Assembly (NCBI GenBank): GCA_046154185.1
Contig: JBJXGE010000066.1
Location: forward strand, 21,505 to 85,504
Direction: 5' to 3'
Source of the DNA: JBJXGE01 sp046154185
Lineage (GTDB): Bacteria > Planctomycetota > UBA8108 > UBA1146 > JAJFFE01
DNA length: 64,000 nucleotides
Positions 1-9,016 of this stretch are shown here, in pieces. Below the pieces are notes generated by a model that saw nothing but the letters and a program-made list of their open reading frames with translations, had not been told where the DNA came from and did no database searches. Position 1 is the first letter of the stretch. Every line of letters begins with the position of its first letter. Both the position numbers and the translations under genes were made by a program.

Positions 1-700
1 TGAACGTGATGTGCCCGGCGCCCGCCGCAATCTCCGCATCGATGTCCGCGAGTACGTCCGCGCGCGGGACCGCGGTGAAGCGCCCTTCGAAGACCGGCGG
101 AATCGGACAATGCCGACAGTGATGCTTGCAGCCGTGCGTCCCCGCGACGGCGCCCGCGAGAATCTCGCGCTCGTCGCGAACGAGGCGCGCGTAGCGACTC
201 AAGGGCGGCAACGAGTAGCGATTCGACGGCGCCGACGACGCCGGCGGCGCGAGCGAAATTGCGCCGAGTGATTGCGTCGCCAATGCAACAAGCGCGGCGT
301 GTTCGTCGCCAGCGACGCACGAGTCCGCGCCTTGTGCGAGCAAATACGCGCGGTTCATGTCCGCGTAGAGTCCATAGAAACTGATGTGCGCCTGCGCGTT
401 GACAGCTTTGATTTGCCGAAACACGCGCAGCCCGAGGCGCAAGGCGGTGTGCATCGGCACTGAGATGCCCACGAAGCGCGCCGCACGCACGCGGTCGGGG
501 TCGAGCGGCTCAATCGCGAGGTCGAGCGCGTCGATCTCGATGCCGGCTGCCGCAAACGCTCGCGCCGGGCCGGTGATACCCAGCGGTCGATGACCGAGTT
601 CGTAACAGGAGATCAAGACCACCGCTCGAGTGACCAGCGCGTGATCGACTGGGTCGGACGCGACGCTTCCTGCTTTGGGCGTTGTTCCTGACGCTAGCAT
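1..700 (-). CDS. Radical SAM protein, N-terminal 233 residues (runs off left edge)
   Basis: The minus-strand frame is open from an ATG at 700 to the window edge. The N-terminal ~185 residues look like a Rossmann-type cobalamin-binding region (ISCYELGHRPLGITGPAR, then VGISVPMHTALRLGLRVFRQ). The radical SAM cluster motif follows at Cys191-x3-Cys195-x2-Cys198 (GCKHHCRHCPIPPVFEGRF), with an ITF strand at the edge. This arrangement resembles proteins I know as the CUAEP/CCAEP-tail radical SAM group, whose tail would lie off-window, so that assignment is tentative. The substrate is unknown. No convincing ribosome binding site precedes the ATG, and in-frame GTG codons downstream are alternative starts. 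It is divergent from the M16 protease lipoprotein gene. Confidence 0.8.
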   Translation of the reverse strand, partial: MLASGTTPKAGSVASDPVDHALVTRAVVLISCYELGHRPLGITGPARAFAAAGIEIDALDLAIEPLDPDRVRAARFVGISVPMHTALRLGLRVFRQIKAVNAQAHISFYGLYADMNRAYLLAQGADSCVAGDEHAALVALATQSLGAISLAPPASSAPSNRYSLPPLSRYARLVRDEREILAGAVAGTHGCKHHCRHCPIPPVFEGRFTAVPRADVLADIDAEIAAGAGHITF

Positions 701-794
701 TCTGCCCGGCTCCGTACTTGCTTGCCGAATCGCGTACAACGCCACGCAGCGGCTTGCTTGTTACACTGCCGCCGCTCGCTACAATGCCCGACCG

Positions 795-838
795 GGTTTT
801 GCGATACTGGTTTTTGCGATACTGGTTTTTGCGAAACA
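795..838. repeat. 15-bp tandem repeat, three units
   Basis: Three consecutive units of the form GGTTTTTGCGATACT lie in the gap between the divergent radical SAM and M16 genes. The first unit lacks one T and the last ends GCGAAACA. The repeat sits about 65 nt upstream of the M16 start and could affect its promoter or simply be slippage. If an upstream start were used it would be translated as an in-frame RYWFL repeat, which I consider unlikely. Confidence 0.75.
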
Positions 839-903
839 GTCACGGCACGGAGATTCCTTCGAGTTTGCTGGTCACCAACACTCGCCCGAGAGGTTTCAAT
901 CGG

Positions 904-3804
904 ATGGAACGATCTCGCTTCGCCTTCATTGCGTTGGCCGTTTTCGCGCTGAGTCTTGCCGGCTGCGCCGGAACCGCCGCGCGCATGCCCGACGATACCG
1001 CATCGGCCCTGACTTCGCCTGGGACGATCTCCGCAGCGGCCGACGCCGCCGCGATCACGAAGGCGAAAGGCACGGCGCTGCCCCGCGATCCCGACAACGT
1101 CACCGGCAGCTTCGCCAATGGCTTCCAGTACATCGTGCGCCATCACACCAATCCGCCGGGACGTGTCGAGTTACAGCTTCACATCAAAACGGGCGCTTTG
1201 AATGAGACCGCGACGCAGAATGGTCTCGCGCACTTTCTCGAGCACATGTGTTTCAACGGCTCAACACACTTTGCACCCGGTGAACTCATTCCCTACATGA
1301 ATCAACTCGGCATGCAGTTCGGCGCCGACTCGAATGCGCACACGACGTATCACGAGACGGTCTACAAATTGTCGATGCCTGACAACAAGCCGGAGACGAT
1401 CGACAAGGCGCTCACGATTTTCTCGGACTTCGCGAACGGGTTGTTGCTGCTCGATGCCGAGATTGACAAAGAGCGCGACATCATCAGCAACGAGAAAGGC
1501 ACGCGCAAAGGCGCGATGCAACGCATGCAGGAGAAGGGCCAAGAGCTGCTATTCGCGGGCACGCGCTTCGCGACGCACAACATCATTGGTACCGACGACG
1601 TGATCATGAAGTCGCCACGCGCGGAATTCGTCGATTATTGGAACACGTGGTATCGACCGGAACTCATGACGCTGATCGTGGTCGGCGAAGTCGACTCACA
1701 GCAACTCATCGAAAAGGCCAAGACCAGTTTTGCCGCTCTGACCGCGCGTGCGCCCGCGCGCCCGCAGCAAGGCACGGGCATTAAGCCGTTCACTGCGGAG
1801 CGGGCGTTCGTGATTACCGATCCTGAGCAAGTGACCGGCATGGTTCAGGTCATCGCGGCGCACGCGGGTGCAGCGCCGGCCAGCACTGTTGAGGAGTTGC
1901 GCGCCGAAGAGCTGCGCGCTATTGGTCCGTGGGTCGTCAATCGGCGACTCCAAGATCGCGTGCAGCGCGGCGAAGCGGCGTTCTTCGGCGGCGGACTCGG
2001 CGTCGTTCCGCTCTTTAGCGACGCGCTGCTCGCAACCGGTGCAGTCGCGGGTGAGGCGAGTAAATGGAATGAAATGCTCGCTCAACTCGTCGAGGAGACG
2101 CTCCGTGCGGTCGAGCACGGCGTGACGAGCGCCGAACTCGAGCTCGCGAAGAAAGAGATTCTCGCCGCCGCCGAACGCGATGTCGTGACGGCGCCGACGC
2201 TCAACGCCAATGCGCTCATCGGGAGGTTCGCTGGCCAGGTCGGTTTGGGAGAGCCGATCATCTCGGCCGCCCAGCGACTCGAGCTCGTGAAACAGATCTT
2301 GCCCGCCATCTCCGTCGAAGACGTCAACCGCCGCTTCGCGGCGGACTACCGCTCGCAGCCGTTCACTTACGTGCTGCTCATGCCGGAGCAGGTAGAACCA
2401 AAACTGCCGACCAGCGATGACGTGCTGACCGCAGCGCGCGCGGCGTGGGCTCGACGGTCGGCGGAAGTCGTCGAACAGCAAGTTGCGACGAGCCTCCTCG
2501 AAGCGTTGCCGAATCCTGGCACGGTTCGGGCGACCAGCAAGGACGCCGATCTCAACGTGACGCGGCTCGAACTTTCGAACGGCGCGATCGTGCACCATCG
2601 CTTCATGGACTACAAAAAGGACCTCGTGACGGTCACGATCACTTTGCCGGGCGGAGTGATCGAGGAGACGACCGCCAACCGCGGCGTCTCGGAAGTGGCG
2701 AGCCTGATCGGCGCGACGTCGCGGCTCAGCTCGTCGCAGATCCGCGATCTCATGACGGGCAAGACCGTCAGCGTCAGCGCCAACATCGGCCTCGATGCCT
2801 GCACGGTCCAAGTGAGCGGACCGCCCGCCGAGATGGAAGATGGATTGAAGCTCGCCTACGCCATGATGACCGACGGCATTATCGAGCCCAGCGCGCTCGA
2901 CAATTGGAAGAAGTCGACGAAACAAGCCATGGAGATGGCGAAAACACAGGCGCCGGCAGTCGTGATCGAGGCGATGGGCAGGACGTTTTTCGGCGGTGAT
3001 CCGCGCTTCGCGCGTCTCACCGAAGCGCAAATCGAGCAGCAGACTACTGGCGCCGGCGAGGCGTGGGCGCGTCGCTTCCTAGGTCGTGCGCCGATGGAAG
3101 TCGCGATCGTCGGCGACATGCCGCTCGAGCAAATCGAGCCGCTCGTGTGCCGCTACATCGGCTCGTTGCCGCCGGCGCGCGAAGGGTTTGATGCGCTGTC
3201 GAGCGTACGCAAGCTCGGACGCGGTCCCGGGCCCTACGCGGAAACGGCGACGTTTGAGTCGATCACGCCGCAGGCGGCGGTCGCGGCGGGTTTCGTCGGC
3301 GGCGACAGCACCGATGTCGCGACGCGCCGAAAGCTGTCGATGGTCGCGGAGATTCTCTCGGTGCGCATGATAAAAAGACTGCGCGAAGACTTGCAGCTCG
3401 TGTACGGAATTCGCTGCATCCATCAACCAGCCGAAGCGATCCCCGGGACCGGACAGTTCTTCGCGTTCGCGCAAGCCGATGCCGAAAACGGCGAGAAACT
3501 CGCAGTCGAGATCCACGCAATGATGCGGGAGTTCGCCACGAATGGCCCGACCGAAGAAGAAATGGAGGTCGCGCGCAAGCAGATCGCCAATACGCTCGAC
3601 AAGCAGCTCCTAGAACCCAGGTACTGGCTCGCGCAACTCGACGATCTCGAGTACCGCGGCCGGAAGCTCGACGAGTTCAAGGGAATCGTCGAGTACTACA
3701 ACCAGATCACGGCCGCGCAACTGCGTGAAACGGCGAGCCGCATGTTCGTCGCGGACAAAGAAATTCGACTGCTCGCGGTGCCGAAGGCGCCGGCGGTGAA
3801 TTGA
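904..3804 (+). CDS. M16 family zinc metalloprotease lipoprotein (pitrilysin/PqqL-like)
   Basis: This is a 966-residue protein with a lipoprotein signal: the start MERSRFAFIALAVFALSL leads to the lipobox LAGC with Cys21, so it should be anchored in the envelope. The inverted zinc motif HFLEH is at residues 110-114. By analogy with mitochondrial processing peptidase, the third ligand is Glu197 (ISNEKG) and Glu190 is the conserved helper. The length fits two M16 core/M16C pairs in one chain, as in PqqL-type zinc proteases, and the C-terminal half lacks HxxEH, as expected for the inactive half. The open frame extends upstream to 682, but that extension crosses the tandem repeat and precedes the signal peptide, so I start at ATG 904. 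The substrate is presumably peptides in the periplasm. Confidence 0.93.
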   Translation: MERSRFAFIALAVFALSLAGCAGTAARMPDDTASALTSPGTISAAADAAAITKAKGTALPRDPDNVTGSFANGFQYIVRHHTNPPGRVELQLHIKTGALNETATQNGLAHFLEHMCFNGSTHFAPGELIPYMNQLGMQFGADSNAHTTYHETVYKLSMPDNKPETIDKALTIFSDFANGLLLLDAEIDKERDIISNEKGTRKGAMQRMQEKGQELLFAGTRFATHNIIGTDDVIMKSPRAEFVDYWNTWYRPELMTLIVVGEVDSQQLIEKAKTSFAALTARAPARPQQGTGIKPFTAERAFVITDPEQVTGMVQVIAAHAGAAPASTVEELRAEELRAIGPWVVNRRLQDRVQRGEAAFFGGGLGVVPLFSDALLATGAVAGEASKWNEMLAQLVEETLRAVEHGVTSAELELAKKEILAAAERDVVTAPTLNANALIGRFAGQVGLGEPIISAAQRLELVKQILPAISVEDVNRRFAADYRSQPFTYVLLMPEQVEPKLPTSDDVLTAARAAWARRSAEVVEQQVATSLLEALPNPGTVRATSKDADLNVTRLELSNGAIVHHRFMDYKKDLVTVTITLPGGVIEETTANRGVSEVASLIGATSRLSSSQIRDLMTGKTVSVSANIGLDACTVQVSGPPAEMEDGLKLAYAMMTDGIIEPSALDNWKKSTKQAMEMAKTQAPAVVIEAMGRTFFGGDPRFARLTEAQIEQQTTGAGEAWARRFLGRAPMEVAIVGDMPLEQIEPLVCRYIGSLPPAREGFDALSSVRKLGRGPGPYAETATFESITPQAAVAAGFVGGDSTDVATRRKLSMVAEILSVRMIKRLREDLQLVYGIRCIHQPAEAIPGTGQFFAFAQADAENGEKLAVEIHAMMREFATNGPTEEEMEVARKQIANTLDKQLLEPRYWLAQLDDLEYRGRKLDEFKGIVEYYNQITAAQLRETASRMFVADKEIRLLAVPKAPAVN

Positions 3805-3843
3805 GCGCAAACACTTTCCCGCTGCGCGCGAATGGGTGAACGT

Positions 3844-4122
3844 ATGGACTTGGACCAACTACCGGGCGGCGATCTCGTGCGCACAGGAGTCGCCGACTTG
3901 GAGCGTCGAACCGAGTCCGTCGAAGCGCTGTTGGTCTCAATGGCGCTGCGGCAGCTCCGCGCGCTTGGACTCGAGGTCGCTTCGCCCATCGAGTCGCCGG
4001 AACTCAAGCTCTACCGGCGACTCGAGGTGGAGCTGGGCGACGAGGCGGCGCACTCGCGCTACAACGCGCTACGGCGCCGCTTGGTCAGCTTTATCAAGAC
4101 GGCCCAATGCGCGACACCGTAA
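3844..4122 (+). CDS. Small protein paired with DUF6036 nucleotidyltransferase
   Basis: An acidic, mostly helical protein of about 92 residues (start MDLDQLPG; an alternative ATG lies at 3832). I do not recognise a named domain. It overlaps the downstream nucleotidyltransferase by 16 nt, so the two are probably translationally coupled. Small-gene-plus-nucleotidyltransferase units of this kind resemble toxin-antitoxin modules such as MNT/HEPN or AbiE, which makes a partner or antitoxin role a reasonable guess, but nothing in the sequence proves it. The gene follows the M16 protease by about 40 nt and may share its transcript. Confidence 0.7.
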   Translation: MDLDQLPGGDLVRTGVADLERRTESVEALLVSMALRQLRALGLEVASPIESPELKLYRRLEVELGDEAAHSRYNALRRRLVSFIKTAQCATP

Positions 4123-4637
4123 CGTTTCTGCAAATCGAAGCGCTGATGCGCGAACTCGGGAGGCGCGTTCGCGAGCCGGCTCGCGTCTACTTCGTTGGCG
4201 GTACAACTGCCGTGATGTTTGGCTGGCGAGCGAGCACGATCGACATCGATGTTCGACTCGAGCCAGATCGCGCGATCTTGGCGCACATTCCAGAACTAAA
4301 GCGCGAGTTACGCCTGAATATCGAACTCGCCAGTCCCGCAGACTTCGTGCCAGAGCTGCCCGGGTGGGAAGCGCGCAGCATCTTCATCGCCCAACACGGC
4401 CTCGTGACGTTTCTTCACTACGATTTCTATGGGCAGATTCTCGCCAAGATCGAGCGGGGCTTCGAGCAAGACCTGAGCGACGCGGACGCGATGGCGCGCG
4501 GTGGCCACTTCGAAGCGAATCGGCTCCTCGAACTCTTCCGCGCCGTCGAAGGCGAGTTCATCCGTTTCCCGGCGATCGACCACGCCCGCCTCGGGCAAAA
4601 AGTACGAGACTTCTGCGGGCGGCGCGGCGGCTCCTGA
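4107..4637 (+). CDS. DUF6036-family nucleotidyltransferase-like protein
   Basis: A 176-residue protein. Near the N-terminus it has YFVGGTTAVMFGWRAST followed by IDIDVRL. The glycine pair followed by D-x-D is the signature of the minimal nucleotidyltransferase fold, and the overall pattern matches the family usually labelled DUF6036. The C-terminal part (ILAKIERGFEQDLSDADAM) is also typical, with a conserved acidic helix. The reaction is unknown. Related proteins are either toxins that transfer nucleotides to RNA or protein, or components of AbiE-like phage defence. Its start lies inside the upstream small gene. It abuts the stop of the convergent aldehyde dehydrogenase with no gap. Confidence 0.8.
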   Translation: MRDTVTFLQIEALMRELGRRVREPARVYFVGGTTAVMFGWRASTIDIDVRLEPDRAILAHIPELKRELRLNIELASPADFVPELPGWEARSIFIAQHGLVTFLHYDFYGQILAKIERGFEQDLSDADAMARGGHFEANRLLELFRAVEGEFIRFPAIDHARLGQKVRDFCGRRGGS

Positions 4638-6017
4638 TCACCGGCTCCGGGTGAGGACGCGGACCTGCGCAAATTGACGGTGGCCGGACGGTGAGCCATG
4701 GAAGCCGTAGCCGCTTTCCTTCGCGCCGACCCACGGTGTGCCTTCGGCGCCGCCGCAACTTTTGTTGATGCCGATCATGCCGGCGTCGAGGCGGCGCGCG
4801 ACGGCGGTCGCGCGCGCGGCGTCGGCGCCGAACACCACGGCGCCAAGGCCGTACGGGGTTCGGTTCGCGCGCGTGATCGCATCGCCAACGTCGACAAATT
4901 TCTGGAGGCACGTCACGGGGCCGAAAGTCTCCTCGTGCAAGATCGCCGCGTCATCCGGTAAATCGGCTAGTACCGTCGGCATGACAAAATTGTCGTGATG
5001 CCCGCGATTTCCCGTGACGACACGCGCGCCTCTCCGCGTCGCATCGTCGATGAGCCCGAGCACGTGGTCGCGTTGGCGCGCATTCACGACTGGCCCCACC
5101 TGTACTCCGGAGTCGAGACCGCTGCCGACGCGCATCTGCTGCGTGAACCCGGCCAGCTTGCCCTCAAAGGCGTTCGCGATTTTGGCGTCGACGTAGATGC
5201 GCTCGGTCGACACGCAAACCTGGCCGGCGTTGCGAAAACTATTGTTTGCAGCGAACCGCGCCGCCGCGTCGAGATCGGCATCGTCGAGCACAATCAGCGG
5301 GTCTTTCCCGCCGAGTTCCAGGATGACGCGCTTCAGTCCACTCGCCGCTGCCGCGAGAATGTGCTTCCCGGCCGCGCGTGAACCCGTAAACGCGATGAGA
5401 TCGACCGCCGCGTTGACGAGCGCCTTCCCTTGCTCCTCGTCGCCGTGCACGACTTGCAGCACATCGCGTGGCAGGCACTCGTTCAAGACCGCGGCGTAGG
5501 CATCGGCGATGAGCGGCGTTTCTTCCGATGGTTTCAATATGACCGTGTTCCCGGCGATAAGAGCCGGTAACACCATCCATTGCGGCATCGCGATCGGGAA
5601 ATTCCAGGGTGTGATCGCGGCGCACACGCCGAAAGGATCGTAATAAATCGTTGAGACGACATCGCCGTTCGCGATCTCTTCGGGCGCCAAAGCGGCCGCC
5701 ATTTCATCGACCGCCTTCGCGAGTCCGGCGCCGCAACCGCGCACTTCGCCGATGGCCTCTTTGAGCGGCTTGCCCATCTCCCGCGTAATCAAGCGTCCAA
5801 GCTCATCCGCCCGCTCGATGAGTCGCTGACCTGCCGGTCGCAGCAGCTCCGCGCGCGCGCGCGCCGTCTCCCCGCGCCAACGACCGCACGCCGCGCGGGC
5901 GCGCGCCACGACGCTCGCGATTTCCGCCACCGTAGTGACGGGAACTTCGCCGACAACTTCTCCCGTCGCCGGATCGATCGAAGCCAACAGTCGCTGCGTC
6001 TGCTTCTGCATCTCCAT
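4638..6017 (-). CDS. NAD(P)-dependent aldehyde dehydrogenase (succinate-semialdehyde dehydrogenase-like)
   Basis: About 459 residues covering the whole aldehyde dehydrogenase fold. The cofactor-binding stretch TPWNFPIAMPQWMVLPALI is followed by the KPSEETPL loop. The general base is Glu234 in LELGGKDP and the catalytic nucleophile is Cys268 in AGQVCVST. Their 34-residue spacing is that of active family members. The C-terminal EETFGPV and GGAEGTPW segments are also present. It oxidises an aldehyde to the acid in the cytoplasm; substrate choice cannot be read from sequence, though the length and motifs resemble succinate-semialdehyde dehydrogenases. The start is ambiguous: TTG 6029, ATG 6017 or ATG 6011. 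A GAGAGGG motif best suits 6011 or 6017. That motif overlaps the stop codon of the upstream hydrolase gene, suggesting coupling. Confidence 0.92.
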   Translation of the reverse strand: MEMQKQTQRLLASIDPATGEVVGEVPVTTVAEIASVVARARAACGRWRGETARARAELLRPAGQRLIERADELGRLITREMGKPLKEAIGEVRGCGAGLAKAVDEMAAALAPEEIANGDVVSTIYYDPFGVCAAITPWNFPIAMPQWMVLPALIAGNTVILKPSEETPLIADAYAAVLNECLPRDVLQVVHGDEEQGKALVNAAVDLIAFTGSRAAGKHILAAAASGLKRVILELGGKDPLIVLDDADLDAAARFAANNSFRNAGQVCVSTERIYVDAKIANAFEGKLAGFTQQMRVGSGLDSGVQVGPVVNARQRDHVLGLIDDATRRGARVVTGNRGHHDNFVMPTVLADLPDDAAILHEETFGPVTCLQKFVDVGDAITRANRTPYGLGAVVFGADAARATAVARRLDAGMIGINKSCGGAEGTPWVGAKESGYGFHGSPSGHRQFAQVRVLTRSR

Positions 6018-6025
6018 CGTCCCTC

Positions 6026-8674
6026 TCAATCCGCGCTCAAGTACACGTCGTCGAGGCTGAGTCGGCCACGCGCCGATCCGAACGCGTCGCCAAACTCGAA
6101 GCGCACCGCGACGACTTGGCTGAGATCGATGCCGGAGCCGTTCGCCTCAAAATCAGCGACGCGACATCGCACGCTGCAAAACTCGTTGCCCCAGCCCGCC
6201 CCGGTGCCCGAGCCGGTGCGCTGATAAGGTCGCGTCACGCTCGCAAAACTAGCGAAGTTGATGGAACTCGTCACGCCGAATCCATCGCGCAATGTCACCG
6301 TGAAGTCGACTTCACCCGCGAGCCCGACCGTCTCGGGATGTCGCGATCCTTGCGCCGCGCGCCAACGCAAAAATACGTCGTCGCGAAAATCCTGCTGCGC
6401 CGAAACGACCTCGATTTCATAAAAACTCGCGCCGCCCAGGGGCCAGTCGAACACAACGCCGCGCGACAGGTCGAAGCTGTCCTTCGCCTGCGTCATGAGA
6501 TTCATCGGATCCGTCGTCAACCAAGCGTACGTCCCATCGTTGTCCTGCAACTTGTCCTCTACGACATTATCCACGTCAAACACGACCGCGCCGCCCGAGC
6601 TGCTCACAGACGTTCCCGTACTGGTTTGATAGTTCTCGATCACGCTCTGCGGAGCGCTCGCCGCGTGGCGATACTGATTCGCGACGATGACATTGGCGGC
6701 GATACCAGATGGCCGAAAACTATCGTAGTTGCGATCGAAGTAATCACGCGCGGCCGGGTTCGCGCGCGTGTAAAGCTCGACCAACGCCAAGTAGTAACTT
6801 TTCGCAAGCACCTGCGCCGCCGGTCGACCGATCAGCGCCGGTCCCGTCGCATCGAGAAAGCCGCAGCAATTGAAGTCGTTGTGGCCGGCGCCCTGCACAT
6901 AGGTCGCTTGCGCGGTTCCGGTCGCCGCTTGGTAGATGCGAAACGGCCAACTATTCGTCGGTCCGCCCGCCACATCGCCGTCGGCCGCGCCGTACAACAA
7001 GTGATAACTCACTGCGTGCGGGTTCGAGTCGCCGACGTTGTTGAAAACCGTCGGCGCGATGCTGCTGATGCACACAATGTCGGCCGCGACGAAATTCACC
7101 GGCACGAACGCGCCATCGACGACGCGATCATAGGCGCGCACGACCCCTTCGCCGCCGCGGCTATGGCCGATCCAAACAATGCGCGCAGCATCGACGTGGC
7201 CGTTCAGAACGCCGCCGCCGACCGTCGCGAGGTTGCCGAGGAAGTAGTCGGTATTCGTGAGCGTCGTGGTCGACGCGGTCTCGATTCCCGGTCCAGTGTT
7301 GTTTTGATGCGACATGACTACGTAGCCATGCGATGCGAGATGGTTGCCGAGATAGTCGTACCACGTGTAGTTGTGACCGTTCCCGTGGCTGATCACGACG
7401 ATCGGCAGCTCACCAAGACTCGCGATGTCGGAAGGGTAGTAAGTTTTCTGACCGAGAAACGAGCCGCCCGAATACTGCACCGAACTGACTGCGTGCGGCC
7501 CGGCCGTGTTCAGATCCTTCACGATGAAGCAGCCAGCTTCGTCGTAGCTGAGTCCGTCGATGAGATCACCGGGATCGAGCGCGCCATCTAAGCCGAAGTC
7601 GCAAACGACATCGTAAGCTGCGCCGACCTCGACGCCGCCGTCGAGCGCGACCGTCCACGCGTCGGTCACGTTGTTCTCGATGCCGCCCGCCGTCGTGAGT
7701 GTCGCGAGTTCGAAGCCGCCGCTCACGTCGACAAGCGCGTTATCGACGGCCCATTCGGCGGGAGTTCGGTGGGCAACGACGTACACGCGGTAATCGAGCC
7801 CAGCGCGCTCGCCATAGCGCGTCGGGTCGAGCGCCACTTGGAGCTCGTCATTGCTGTTGATCGATTGCACGTACTCGAAGTGCGGATAGGTCGCGAGTTC
7901 GCCACCGGCAAGTCCTGGGAAGAGACTCACGTGCACGGCGACGACATCCATTTCTCCGCTGAGCGCCGCGTTCGCTATCAACGCGGCGTCGCCGGGCTCG
8001 GTCGCGCCGAGTAGCAAATCCACGGGCAACGCCGCCGATCCGAAACTCGTCGGCAATGCGATCGCCACGCCATCGCTCGTGAACAGTTGAAGAATACTGT
8101 CGCCGGTCGTCGAGAGCGTGACGGTTCCTGCCCCACTCCCCGCAGCGAGCGTCACCGGCCGCAGCGCGAATCGCAACTCAGCAAAATTTGCCGCGCTAAT
8201 AGTCGTCGGCAGCGGGTGACATCGAACACCGACAAACTCTTCGAGCACGTCGCTCGAAAACGCGACCGCGAGATCGAGCGGCACTGGCACCTCAGGACAC
8301 GCCGCAAGCGGTCCTTGGCAATCCAGCGCATCGGACGTCGGATCCGCGCCGCAAATCGGAAACGGCGCGAGTGGCGCCGGCGTCCCTGGCACGTACAAAT
8401 ACGCGAGCAGTTGCACGGCGTCACTCAGCCCGAGTTGACCATCATCATTGACATCCGCGGCGTCGAAGCACGCGGGTTGCGACGCGCCAGCGATAAACAA
8501 GTACGTCAACAATCCGACCGGGTCCGCGAGCTCGAGCGCGCCGTTGCCGTTGAGGTCACCGCGCACAAATGTCCACGTCGCGGCGCGAGCTGAGTGCGAC
8601 GTACCGCTCATCAGAGTGAATGTCGCGAGCAGAACCGCAAACCACAACGCTCCGGCAACAGCACTTCGTGCCAC
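6026..8674 (-). CDS. Secreted alpha/beta hydrolase with N-terminal dockerin-like repeats
   Basis: An 882-residue exported protein. A signal peptide ends near SHSARA (residues 1-31). Two dockerin-type Ca-binding repeats follow, DLNGNGALELADPVGLLTYLF in pattern and then DVNDDGQLGLSDAVQLLAYL. Next is the cysteine motif CGADPTSDALDC that also follows the dockerin pairs of the other secreted proteins in this window. A catalytic alpha/beta hydrolase domain occupies roughly residues 370-640, with the oxyanion segment VVISHGNGHNYTWYDYL and nucleophile Ser505 in GHSRGG. This fits dienelactone hydrolase, cutinase or platelet-activating-factor acetylhydrolase-type esterases. The C-terminal ~180 residues are a beta-rich domain. 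Dockerin repeats at the N-terminus, rather than the C-terminus, are unusual. Confidence 0.88.
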   Translation of the reverse strand: MARSAVAGALWFAVLLATFTLMSGTSHSARAATWTFVRGDLNGNGALELADPVGLLTYLFIAGASQPACFDAADVNDDGQLGLSDAVQLLAYLYVPGTPAPLAPFPICGADPTSDALDCQGPLAACPEVPVPLDLAVAFSSDVLEEFVGVRCHPLPTTISAANFAELRFALRPVTLAAGSGAGTVTLSTTGDSILQLFTSDGVAIALPTSFGSAALPVDLLLGATEPGDAALIANAALSGEMDVVAVHVSLFPGLAGGELATYPHFEYVQSINSNDELQVALDPTRYGERAGLDYRVYVVAHRTPAEWAVDNALVDVSGGFELATLTTAGGIENNVTDAWTVALDGGVEVGAAYDVVCDFGLDGALDPGDLIDGLSYDEAGCFIVKDLNTAGPHAVSSVQYSGGSFLGQKTYYPSDIASLGELPIVVISHGNGHNYTWYDYLGNHLASHGYVVMSHQNNTGPGIETASTTTLTNTDYFLGNLATVGGGVLNGHVDAARIVWIGHSRGGEGVVRAYDRVVDGAFVPVNFVAADIVCISSIAPTVFNNVGDSNPHAVSYHLLYGAADGDVAGGPTNSWPFRIYQAATGTAQATYVQGAGHNDFNCCGFLDATGPALIGRPAAQVLAKSYYLALVELYTRANPAARDYFDRNYDSFRPSGIAANVIVANQYRHAASAPQSVIENYQTSTGTSVSSSGGAVVFDVDNVVEDKLQDNDGTYAWLTTDPMNLMTQAKDSFDLSRGVVFDWPLGGASFYEIEVVSAQQDFRDDVFLRWRAAQGSRHPETVGLAGEVDFTVTLRDGFGVTSSINFASFASVTRPYQRTGSGTGAGWGNEFCSVRCRVADFEANGSGIDLSQVVAVRFEFGDAFGSARGRLSLDDVYLSAD

Positions 8675-9016
8675 GGTTCTTCTCCTACCTGACGTGTTCT
8701 GGGATTCACTGCCGTTCGGCGGCCAAACTTATAGGCTTGCGCCCAAGCGGTCTATGCAGAGTTGGTAAATCGAGCGGGTCGGCGTTGCCTTGGCGAGTGC
8801 TTCGGTTACATTCTCAGACCGCTCCACTCACTCGACGGCCTCCACCCACACTTCGGTCGCGGAATTGATGGTCCGGGCCCGGCGCCGGAGGGCGTGTGAG
8901 CGCGGCCGAAGCGCGATGTTAAGCTTCAATGGGAAAAAAACTAACGCGCGGGATCCGAGCCCGCGGCGGTGTCCGAGGCGAACACCGTGATTCACCGCAA
9001 GAGGATGATGTGAGCC
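8675..9016. other. Intergenic region between divergent hydrolase and peptide synthetase genes
   Basis: This 342-nt stretch separates two divergent genes and should hold both promoters. I see no open frame with coding character, no RNA gene and no repeat. A purine-rich GAGGATGATG just before 9017 may serve as the ribosome binding site of the synthetase. Confidence 0.6.

Noticed and set aside
1696..3030. 444-codon open frame antisense to the M16 protease
   Set aside because: Same GC-bias shadow effect; the plus strand has clear M16 motifs.
6116..7591. 491-codon open frame antisense to the secreted hydrolase
   Set aside because: Arg/Val/Ala-rich shadow with no signal peptide or motif; the hydrolase on the minus strand is well supported.
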